A stretch of 64,000 nucleotides of DNA from Jackrogersella multiformis (Eukaryota; Ascomycota; Sordariomycetes; Xylariales; Hypoxylaceae), in the NCBI GenBank assembly GCA_902806575.1, contig CADCXD010000001.1, positions 1,674,001-1,738,000 on the forward strand, in the 5' to 3' direction. Under the pieces are notes generated by a model, which made no database searches, was not told the origin of the DNA, and was given only the letters and a program-made list of their open reading frames with translations. Position numbers and translations under genes: made by a program. Below are positions 46,153-55,958 of the stretch, one piece after another. How positions within the stretch are numbered: position 1 is the first letter of the stretch; the number at the start of each line of letters is the position of its first letter.

Positions 46153-46869
46153 CTACTCCACCCAGATCCTAATGATCTGCAGTCTCTCCCACCCGGCCTT
46201 CTTCCCACTAGACCCCACAGTTTCGGCGTTCCAAGATTCTCCCAGGGCCCGGATCCTCTCCTTGACCTCCTCCGGCCCGTTCTGCGCGCACAGCAGGATG
46301 TACGCGCACCCCCTGCCCGAGAGCACGCGGGGCAGGCTGCCGATCAGCCTGTCCGTCGTCTCCATCCCGTCTTTGCCGCCCGCGTAGGACAGCGCGAGCA
46401 TGTACGAGTCGTGGTCGAACGAGGGCTCCGCGTCCAGGCGCGGCAGCTCCGGCGTCGGGACGTACGGCGGGTTGAAGACCAGCACGTCCACCAGCCCGTC
46501 CCGCAGGGGGCCCGCCAGGTCGCCCTGCGCGGCGCCCAAGTACGTGCCGTGCGTCGCGGCGTTTTCCGCCGCGGCCTTGCGCGCCGTCTCGCCCGTCGCC
46601 CTGCACGCGTGCCCGTTCACGTCGACGGCCGCCGTCAGCACGTCGCGCGTCCCGAACAGCGCTTGCGCGTGCGCGTTGACGAAGGCGATGACCACGCCCG
46701 ACCCGGGTCCTACCTCCACCACCAGCGGGACGTAGCCGTCCGCGAAGCGGCGCCGGAGAAATGACGTCTCGGTGGCGGATGACAACGTGTCCAGCAGCAG
46801 AAAAGAGTCTTCGGCCGGCTCGTATATCCTCTCATACGCCACATGCGATGTGTCAGGCGTTGGAAGCAT
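46153..46869 (-). CDS. MTQ2: eRF1 glutamine N5-methyltransferase catalytic subunit (Mtq2/HemK2/N6AMT1)
   Basis: A single exon of 238 residues. It is a class I S-adenosylmethionine methyltransferase of the HemK group. The N-terminal YEPAEDSFLLLDTL and the AdoMet loop VVEVGPGSGVV (about 49-59) are present. The catalytic NPPY (in VLVFNPPYVPTPEL) positions the target glutamine amide. Mtq2, with the zinc-finger partner Trm112, methylates the GGQ glutamine of eRF1 and so tunes translation termination. The gene is strongly GC-rich in its central part compared with flanking DNA. A CACGTGATA element lies about 100 bases upstream. Confidence 0.95.
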   Translation of the reverse strand: MLPTPDTSHVAYERIYEPAEDSFLLLDTLSSATETSFLRRRFADGYVPLVVEVGPGSGVVIAFVNAHAQALFGTRDVLTAAVDVNGHACRATGETARKAAAENAATHGTYLGAAQGDLAGPLRDGLVDVLVFNPPYVPTPELPRLDAEPSFDHDSYMLALSYAGGKDGMETTDRLIGSLPRVLSGRGCAYILLCAQNGPEEVKERIRALGESWNAETVGSSGKKAGWERLQIIRIWVE

Positions 46870-47480
46870 GTCCGGCTGCGTTGGTGATCGAAGAAGTATC
46901 GCACAAAAAAGAGTTGAGCCGAACTATAAAATTTTCAAACACACCAAAAAACCCCCCCAAAAAACATTAGCACGTGATATGCTCTGCGCTACGTGATAGG
47001 AGAAGGATGAGCGGGTATTGATTTCCTCGTTAATGCTAATTTATATCCCAACCACAGCTAGTATATTCTCGAACGATTCGTAGAAGCAGACGTAGCCGGA
47101 CGTTAAGTCTAGGTATAAGTCCAGGGATTTAATCGCCGGGATTAGCGAACAGCATCACGATTGATGCCCATCCTATCCTCCGATACCTTCCATTCCACCC
47201 AAAGCAAACCCTATCTAGTACCCAACGGCCTCAAGACGGATCTCGCATAGTATAATGCAAAACCGTTGTTGCGTCAGGCCAGCAATCCATATCCCTTCCG
47301 CCGCGCAAGCTGTACCTTTAGATTAGCCTTACATTCGAGCGCACTACGCCGCACCGCAGACGGAGACGAAACAACCTGACTTACCTCTCAGCAAAGCAAA
47401 GACGAAGCCTCCTCTTTCCATGATCTCTGGCCAGCCAGCCATCCCGTTTCCAGTTGCGTTCCCATTATATGCGATCTTCT
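46870..47480. other. Intergenic, no gene seen
   Basis: About 0.6 kb upstream of MTQ2 and downstream of the small Cys/His gene. It contains CACGTGATATG near 46972 and ACGTGATAGG near 46991, possibly promoter elements of MTQ2. No gene is seen. Confidence 0.55.
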
Positions 47481-48035
47481 TCACATCACGACGCACTCGC
47501 ACCCGGGATCGCTCTTGCTGGGGCCGGCGCCCCACCGCCAGCGCTCCTTGACGTCCAAGATCATGCGGACCTGGTGGGTATCGTAGTTGCCGGGCATGAG
47601 GCAGGCGGGGCACAGGCCCTCGACGAAGACCATGCGCGGGTGGTCGCGCGCCACGCCGTCGCCGAAGTTGACGCACGTGTCGAACCCCTGGCCCGGCCAG
47701 CAGGGTTGGTATATGTGCAACCAGTGGTGTCTGCAGTTGCGGCTGCAGAAGTCTGTTCGTGCGCGAGGCGCGGAGTGTTAGAGAGCTGAGGGATATTCAT
47801 AGATGTGTGTGTCGTTGTATAGGTAGATATGTATGTACGGGGTAAGTAGGGGTAAGGGGTGAAAGGGGGAGAGATAGAAAATGCTCTAAGGAAAGGAGCC
47901 CTTTTGAGTCGCTAGGCAGACGCCGCTTACGTGAATAGTTACATCATATGTTCAAATGCCAGCACCCAGGCTCACATAAAGATAGTAGGGGTAAGATGGA
48001 GATATATGAATATACATACGAATTGTGATACACAT
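47481..48035 (-). CDS. Small Cys/His-rich protein of unknown function
   Basis: I assemble this from two exons: 48020-48035 (MCITI plus one base, GTATGT donor) and 47481-47752. They are joined over a 267-nt intron with a TCTAAC branch site and CAG acceptor. The 95-residue product has nine cysteines at 2, 8, 12, 23, 32, 53, 56, 90 and 92, with His at 6, 14, 15 and 18. It shows the pattern CSRNC-RHHW, CWPGQGFDTC and LCPAC. It has no signal peptide, so a cytosolic or nuclear zinc-binding role is more likely than a secreted disulphide protein. It resembles short Cys-rich hypothetical proteins that I have seen in filamentous ascomycetes. The second exon is well supported by its codon pattern; the tiny first exon is the weak point. 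Confidence 0.6.
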
Positions 48036-48652
48036 TTTCCGTTTCTGAGCCGGGTCGGTGATTCGGCTGGTTGAGTCGTCCGTAAATATGGGATGCGCTG
48101 TTAATTTTAGGTTGTGCGTGTGCGTGTGAAGTGCTTGCCCTGAAGTTTGGTAAAGGTATAAGATGTAAAGAAGTAAAGAAATAAAGAAGCTGAAAAGAAT
48201 GAAAGGTCCGCTCCTTTTGCTTCGACTAAAGGTCCAAATCGCACCTGCCATCCGAATCACAAACACAAACACCCGCGGGTACCGCGTCCCACACTTACTA
48301 ATTTACATATTCTAATTTATACAGTACAAACCAGACTATATTAACCACTGTCGTAGTAACGTCTAAGCTTGAGCTAGGTGTTGGGATGAATGCTAGATGT
48401 GGGCACAATAGTCTTGGGTAAAATCATTGAGAACAGGCATCGTACCTAGAATATGGTGTTTATTAAAATGCTAGGTCTTAGTCTTCCAACATAGGATTCA
48501 TGTGTATATCCTATAGAGTGCTCAGTTTTGATACGAACCCAACTTCGCTAAAACCAAGTCGTACACCTACACTCCTAGGAATTCAAACATTGAGCCATTT
48601 TTGTACACAAATATGGCAACCCAAGATGTACTACTATCACCACTGTTGACCC
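48036..48652. other. Intergenic, no gene seen
   Basis: About 0.6 kb between minus-strand genes. It includes the promoter of the small Cys/His gene and the 3' region of YVC1. A minus-strand open frame overlapping 47952-48272 has no family features. Confidence 0.55.
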
Positions 48653-51364
48653 TTATGATCCCTGTGTCTTTCTGTCATCATCACTGCCGCATATCTGTTT
48701 CAGCATCTCCTCGATCCTCGAAGAAGTGCGTTCTAGAGAGCCTAGACGGCTTGTCAAATCCTCGATCTCGGTTGATTCGCTCATAATGGCCCGTATCTGT
48801 TCTGTGAGCACACCATACGGGGCTATAGAGTCTCTGCGACTTGGCGGCTTAGGTTGTTGTTGTTGTTGTTGTTGATTAACATCGGTAGCATCGTGCTTCT
48901 TACTTGACTCGATTAGCGTGGAACTCTGGTTCCGAGCAAACTGCCTTCGAATCATGTGGTGCGTCAGCTCGTCGTCAACGGCAATATCGTTTTCGACTGA
49001 ATCGGGCGGGGAGATATCGAATACGGCCTGCATATCTCCATGGCTCGTTATTTTCCATTTCTCCCAGAACCAGCTTCGACTACGACGTTTTTTCGGCAGC
49101 TGCTCCGTGGGGTATTCTGCCAAATCCGTATCAGACCACAGAAGTCGCCTCTCGATCACGGCAATGAAGAGTAGCACCGGTAAATTGATCGTTCTGACGG
49201 TTGCTACATGTATCTTATGGAACCAGCGAGGGCTAACGACGAATCTCATTGGGACCAGAACGAAAAGGGCAATGATGTTAAACGGAGGTTGATATGCGAA
49301 TATCGCATCGCTCTTCACGCCTTCGAGCGTCAAGACAGCTTTTCGGAATTGGATCTCGGCGGTAGCGTTGCTGACAATGGTGCTGAATGTATTCGATAGC
49401 ATCGAAACTAGTATTGTCAAGAATAGTGTGTTGCCCAGAAACGCAAATGTGACCATCAAGATTGGCCCTAGAAGCCAGTGGAATTCGGTCTGCAGGGAAC
49501 GATATTAGGTGAGTGAGTATAGCAATCACATTGTATTCACTTACAGAGCGTGAAATGCCAGTGCCGTCTAAGCCAAACCAAATCCATAACATCCATTTGC
49601 TAATAGTCCTGTTGATTGTTAGTCTTAGAATACATCGTGAATTCGAAGCACCTACACAATATGGTGACGCCCCTCTGCCAGCCAAACCATGGAAAGCAAG
49701 AACCCGCCGAAACACCTAATCATTGTTAGTTTCTTGAAATCCAGCCAGACAACTGCTGCCGGCGCTCCTGAAGGTACCTACCAGGCCGCCAAGAGTGTCA
49801 GCATGGTGAAATCCACCATCATCGATCGTAGTGATAAAAACACCAAGTTATCAGAGAGTAGGTTAAATGCTAGTCGGGGTATGAGTACAGGCGCTCCCAT
49901 AGCGAGTACGTCGAGAGCTTGTTGGCCAGGCTCGAGCTGGCCAACTTTCCAACCGTAAATTCTTATTATCAAATAGGCCCAGTAAATTAGTGCAAACATG
50001 ACATCTAGGAACGACCAAAGATTCTGCGTGTACACGTTCCTATACTCTAGTTAGTAAATGGATAAAAGAGAGAACTCGAGGTAGATCCACCATCCATGTG
50101 CTAAGAGTGTTGCGAATTGATCTAAAACCCATCCGAACGCATAAACTGAAAAAGCCACCTCTAGGATGCTTAGATATTCCGCATGTCGCTCCAGCATGAA
50201 TAGGAGGTATACGGTGAGGAGGATCAGGAATTGGGTTATTTCTAACATATTCCTTGTCCGAGGTACTATTAGACGGTACTGGTTCAGTAAAGGTGCTTCG
50301 TGTGGTTCGTATAGTGATATGGGCTTCTGTTTGTATCGATCCGGTATCATATCCAGCTATTAACATTAGCCACTACGCAAAATAATACCGGATCTTCATT
50401 ATGAGATAAAGTTCGCTTGGAAGGAGATCCATCGATGGGATGAAATATTATGCCACGTACTGCAGTCATATTAGCATTGCGAATAAACCAGGAACCTAAC
50501 AGGTTGACAGAGGAAAAGAGGACTAGTTAATGAGGAAATCTGTACTATACGTACCGAAAGTAGAGGGTGTATAGATGACCTGGCCAATATAGATCGCGTT
50601 AACCCTGATAAATGTGAGCCACATCGCAGGATATTAAAATGTGTTGACCTCACTCACACTTTCTGGCAGTGTGTAGAACTAAGAAAATGTTTGCTGCCGC
50701 TTAAGATGGCCACTTCAAGTGCCGGTAGGGTTCTATTTTGGCTCCATGTAGGTCCAAGATAAGCCTCTTGACGAACCTCTTCAGGTGCATTCTGAAACGG
50801 CCCAAAGCCAGCAACCAAGATGTTCGCCAGCAGGAGTAGTCCTTCGGAGCCAGGGTTATCCTCACCGAAACGTCTTAGGATGCGAGTCGCTACCAGCTCG
50901 CAGAGTGTTGCCCGTGCGAAATGGACATTCTGTTTATTGGTCATATGCTCCTGCTCGTGTAGGAACTGAGATCGGTTCACAAGTAAGCAATAAACTAGGT
51001 CACTATTAGTTATATCTTCATAACAGGGATATATGTTGAGTGAGACGTCTTATGATATATACGTACCGATAGATATGTCATTCTGCTCATAAAGCTTGTC
51101 TACCAAGGGCCGGACAACCGATATATTAAGCCGAAGATCAGTTAGTTGCTCAAGTGTGAGGTAGTCTTCGACTATGCTTATGACATCCCTTCGTATCCTG
51201 TGAATATTTGTATATACCGGTAGGTGAGAGTGGGGATTGGAATTGCAACTGAAGAGCGGCTCTTGTTCCGAAGATTCTGAAGAATTTCCAAAAACATTGC
51301 GACTTAAAAGGGGCTGCTCCTCAGATTCCTCTGAGCGAACCCTCCGCCGACGAGCGTTGAACAT
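48653..51364 (-). CDS. YVC1: Vacuolar TRP-type cation channel Yvc1
   Basis: Nine exons on the minus strand: 51067-51364, 50658-50994, 50555-50604, 50461-50495, 50091-50356, 49782-50039, 49656-49715, 49545-49608 and 48653-49489. They give 734 residues with all phases closing. The cytosolic N-terminal half (to ~280) precedes several membrane segments (LEITQFLILLTVYLLFML; FLDVMFALIYWAYLIIRIYGW; ILMVTFAFLGNTLFLTILVSML). The pore-side stretch is WMLWIWFGLDGTGIS. The S6-linked helix NTFSTIVSNATAEIQFRKAVLTLEG is highly typical of Yvc1. It releases calcium from the vacuole on osmotic shock. The C-terminal tail has seven glutamines (about residue 665) and a coiled-coil-like end. The 35-nt fourth exon adds about 12 residues between YTPSTF and LDMIPDRYK and is needed to keep the frame. 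Confidence 0.9.
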
Positions 51365-52233
51365 TGTGAAGCTTTGAGAATCCGCATCCGAGTTGGCAAT
51401 TTCGAACCAACACTCGGCTTATTGGGTTATAATATATGATATAATCATGAATGGCTTAAACCAATGAATGCGCCGAGAACAACGTTGAGCTTCTTAGCCA
51501 ATGATTGTAATCTGCACTAAGATAGTGAAGAGATCGGCTCCCGATGAGACGTTTCTGTAATAATTGAGTGGTCGTATGAATAGGTGTTGATGTGGCTTTG
51601 GATTGACGTGGTTAGATGTTACTGTGAGGAGGAGGTTCAAGCTCAGAAATCCCTCGATTCTCGTATGGTAGGTGTTGTTCGTATATAATACTTACGTATT
51701 GTACGAATATGTTGGTTGTTGATGAAAGAATGAAGGATAATCAAATATTGGTTACCCAAGGTTTTAAAGCAAGGCCTTAACTACTTCAAAGTTCGAGGTG
51801 TTTCACTTTTTTAGACGTTGCTCGCGTTTTAAATAGCTCTTTCCCACATATAATAAATCTACATATACCAGCTAGATGTAGGTAGTCTGGTAGTTTAAGT
51901 TGGCGACAGCTGCACATTGACGTCGGTAGGGCTTTCCTGCAACATACAGTTTCAAGCTCGACACATGCATCCACTCCAATGATCGTTTGACCGGGGTGTA
52001 ACGATACTTGGGTACCGTAGCAAGGGAGGAGATAAGATAAGGCTAATCCGTAAATTTCTCCTCTATTTGGTAAAGTGGCGGGGGTCACAACACCGCCAAT
52101 TGTATATCGCCGGCTTTGGTCCACAAGACTTCAAATAAATACCTACCTAGGTGCCTAAGGTAATCAACAAACTTCTTCATTTTGTTCTCAGGGGTCGGTC
52201 GCTGACTTCTCCAAGTCGAAGTTGCAAACCATT
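51365..52233. promoter_or_regulatory. Shared upstream region of YVC1 and LCL3
   Basis: These 869 bases lie between divergent start codons. They are AT-rich near YVC1 and contain an ACCTACCTAGGTGCC fragment at 52141-52155, close to LCL3. A 112-codon minus-strand frame at 51786-52124 starts without ATG and is not accepted. No distinct factor site was recognised. Confidence 0.5.
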
Positions 52234-53105
52234 ATGGTATGGCCTTTCACTTCAGCCTCCAAGAAAGATGATGAGTCTTCGAGGCAGCCAGTCTCCTGGG
52301 ACGAAAGTCTGAATGGAACTGATTGGCAACATTACAAAGACCCAAGGAATTGGGTCCCAACTTTGCTCCTGACAACAACCGTTCTCGCATCCTTGAAGAT
52401 CTACCGTTCATACCTGCGCCGCATACCTGGAGCTACCCATATCAAACCGAGCTTCTTCAGGAAGAGAAGTGTTTTTGGTCGAGTTACGAGCGTCGGTGAT
52501 GGAGATAACTTCCACTTGTACCACACTCCTGGTGGTCGACTAGCTGGTTGGGATTGGCTGCGAAGGGTTCCGACGAAGAAGACCGAGTTGAAGAACAAAA
52601 CGGTATGCTGTCACAACCCCCGAATATTCTCTGCTGTTATCCCTCCCGTTTATCTGCTCACAGTAGCTGACTTCGATTTCGTTAGATTCCCATCCGCCTT
52701 GCTGGCATCGACGCACCGGAAGGCGCTCACTTCGGACGACCCGCCCAACCATTCTCGACGGATGCTTTGGCCTGGCTATCTAGTTACATACTTGGCCGAC
52801 GGGTGCGAGCCAAGATCTACAAGCGTGATCAGTATGATCGTATAGTCGCTACCGTATTTATACGACGGTTTCTTATCCGCCGGGACGTCGGTTTGGAGAT
52901 GCTGAAGAGAGGTCTGGCCACGACATACGAGGCCAAGACTGGTGCTGAGTTTGGCGGCCTCGAGGAGAAATATAAGATTGCCGAGGGTAAAGCAAAGGCT
53001 AAGAAGCGAGGAATGTGGGGTGGCGAGCCGCAGTTCTTCGAGAGTCCTCGAGATTATAAGACTCGAATGAACTCGGAAGAGTCACATAATAATAACGCTA
53101 GCTGA
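52234..53105 (+). CDS. LCL3: Lcl3 membrane-anchored staphylococcal-nuclease-like endonuclease
   Basis: Two exons, 52234-52602 and 52686-53105 (83-nt intron), give 262 residues. A membrane helix (about 41-58, VPTLLLTTTVLASLKIY) precedes an SNase domain: VFGRVTSVGDGDNFHLYHTPGGR, then IRLAGIDAPE, then IYKRDQYDRIVATV. The nuclease residues are visible as R127, D132, E135 and R175, matching R35, D40, E43 and R87 of the staphylococcal enzyme, so it should be calcium-dependent and active. The yeast protein is reported at mitochondria. The ending RGMWGGEPQFFESPRDYK is family-typical. Confidence 0.94.
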
Positions 53106-55958
53106 CGAGAGATGAATTATGAATTAAATGTTATTGTCCTTGCTAATACCTTTGGTAGTAGGTAGTCATGTGTCAGAGGGAGTCGAGTCGGTCCCCATCT
53201 ATTTTCATCCCACGATACACCACCTGCAATGATGCTCAAACCCCCACCAAAATATGCTGAGTAGGGCATAATATTTACCTGTTTGCCTACCTACCTAGGT
53301 CTAGTAAAGTTAGTAAATACGGCTTAGCTGTAGATTTACAATGGAGGCATCTAGTCCGCTTAATAGGAAACATATTGCTCCGCATGGGGGAGCGATCAAT
53401 CAAACCCGTCAATCTAGGTAACTCATGAGCGGATCATCCAGTTTCTCTCTCAAGAACGTTTCTGTGACTACCTAGGTACTCAGGTACCTAAGGTTGGTAG
53501 TAATTATGTACGGGTTTTTTTCTATCCCATGGATTTGTTTATACAGATACATACCTAGGTAGACCAGAGATACAGAATCGTGGTTCGTCCGATGGAAGCC
53601 CAGACCTAGGTGTGATTACATAAACAGGCTTAAGAGTTACTTTCCTCTTTCGCCTACTAATATGTGACGTTAGTGTATTGGTGAAACGAGATCTTATAAA
53701 TACTACATCATCCGATTTAATCTTGCCTTAACTTATCTGCATGTTCTTGGTGTAATGTTGTTCCCGACATAGGGATTTGGTATTACTTAAACAATGATAC
53801 TGAAGAACGTCGAAAACCTTCAAATTTCAATTCGGTAGTTTACTACTTGCCGATAGTGTAGACGTCGCTTAGAGCTACTGTACCTACCTACATGTAGGTA
53901 CTATGTAGGTATGATATCGAAGAAGCCATCGAGCTATTGGCACAGTGCTGGTGCGAGGTTGATTGAAGGGATGTCAGATTTTAAACACGAGAAAGGTGAG
54001 CTCCTTCAGAACTTCGGGTAGGCTCCCGGCCTGGCCTACCTAGGTACCTTCTTACGGGCCGTTTGTAGTTGAGATGGTGAGACTAGACCAGTCACAGACT
54101 GGAAGATGAGTTTTGCGGTTTTTAAGATTTCTCTTGGCTTTCAGGAACAACCCTCGGAACCCCTGTAAGCAACCAAAACATATGTGGAACCCCTTGCAAC
54201 TGCCCCTTATGAGCACATGGAGCCAGGTACAGAAAATCCAGAAAACCAGCAGAAGGTGCCGCTACTGCAGGTGCAGACCCTCCCAAGCCTCTTTCGTCCC
54301 TTCTTACCTACCTCCGATCTTTTACTCTGATTCTTCTGGTGTGGTTATTGTTTGGTTGCTCTTCTCACTGTTAGATGTAGAGGTAGAAAACACCAAAGAA
54401 ATATTGTCACTCCTTTCCCCCCCCATTAAAACACCAAAACAGCATATGAAGTGCGCGATAATTTACATACTCGATTGTTGCGCTATTCTCTGCCCATACG
54501 GCATCTCGTTTTGACCATTTCGTTTTTTTCCTACTCGCTTTTTTTTTAGTCACTCGTTCGATCTCCCAAGCTATCCAATCACTTCTTGTTGCTAAGCCCC
54601 TGATCTGAGGATAGCATTATTCGGCAGGCCACGTCTCTGACAGCAACAAGTTCCGGGTCAGTTAAGGAACACGAAGCACGATCGTGTCGTCACCATCGTC
54701 CACAGCCGCTCATTTCATCCCAAAGGGAATTAATTCAACGTTCCGACTTCGCTCGTTCCCGAAGAATCATTAGATATACACGCACTACACCACCCAAAGA
54801 ACGACTTACTTGGCAAATTGGGCTAGTCCCTATCTTCGTCAAGTGTCTACATCCTGGGTACCTAATCAAACGGAAATCAGGTAGAACAAACTAGATTGAG
54901 AGGTCGGGATCTCGTGTGGCCTGGTGATAGGAAAGCATTACTTCCGCTCACAAGTATCATAGTTGGCAACACACATTATTCCCAGAGTGATACAGTCGGT
55001 AAACTGTCGCATCGTGTACAGGAATAGGTTGAGAACTGGGTTAGTGATACTACTAGGTAAGCCACCCCCTAGTTTCCCGCTGTTGTCATCCGTCAATATT
55101 TCCGCCGGCGAAGCAATATGATATTCGTTATACAACGGAGTACCGGTTGCTTCGTTTAATTCTTATAGAAATTATACTTGTATTATGGCTCGAATAACAA
55201 GCACTGGGTTCATCTCATGTTTCGATTCAATCTTTCCTACTACCTACTTGGTGGTAATGCCTGACTGCCCAGGTGGTTTGGGTAAATTTTGGCGGAAATT
55301 GTTTGAAGGTTGAAGTACTTTAGTACCTGGTAAATGAGCTAATAAGGTACCGGTGCAGATACCACCCCACACCACCTACCTCCTACCTAGGTCTAGGTAA
55401 GTAGAGGTGACAACGCACTCTACCTAGGTACCTTATCTACCTAGGGATACCTGAAGACACTTGGGTACTGTAGCGCAGCCCATTCCAAACTGTCAACACT
55501 AGCACCCGGCGCCCGAACCTTCAATTTCCCACAAATCTTGGGAACTCGAGAAGACGACGCATATCTACCGCGATCACGAATATAATAACAAATGCCGATA
55601 TCAGTTTGCGATTCCAATTGATACCACACATTCGCCTCGTGTCAATAATTCGTTTATTAGTCCACTCATTTAGTTTATGTTTTCAGCACCTGCTTTGAAC
55701 GTATCGAACCTTCGGTTTAGCTCGCACCAAAACACGTCGCGAGATCACTCAATCCACGCTACTTAATTCTATCAGCCTCTAACACTGTTACCACTCACGC
55801 TATATACCAATTCCTTCGAGGTTATGGACTCCGTCGGAATATAGAGCGTTTGCGCCGTGCCGGGAAGACGATTTCTTTCGTCTAAAGGGAACTCTAAAAT
55901 CGACATCGTCGAGACCGAGGCGCATTAGTTTTGCCTCGGTCACTATCAAAAATTAGCC
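53106..55958. other. 2.85-kb intergenic region, palindrome-rich
   Basis: No gene is supported on either strand. Exact TACCTAGGTA copies lie at 53469, 53552, 54037 and 55421, with further partial copies near 53285, 53890 and 55380-55395. The longest open frame (54113-54514) is low in complexity with no family signature. The final ~400 bases are the RAX2 promoter. Confidence 0.55.
53469..54046. repeat. Cluster of TACCTAGGTA palindromes
   Basis: Exact copies at 53469, 53552 and 54037, accompanied by (TACC)n-like fragments, in gene-free DNA. Confidence 0.85.

Noticed and set aside
46105..46764. 219-codon Arg-rich plus-strand frame
   Set aside because: Antisense shadow of GC-rich MTQ2.
47952..48272. 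106-codon hydrophobic minus-strand frame
   Set aside because: Overlaps the proposed promoter, first exon and intron of the small Cys/His gene in another context; no conserved features.
51786..52124. 112-codon minus-strand open frame upstream of LCL3
   Set aside because: Begins with GTG rather than ATG, no homology signal, lies in a divergent promoter.
54113..54514. 133-codon plus-strand frame
   Set aside because: No family features and pyrimidine-driven composition in palindrome-rich spacer.
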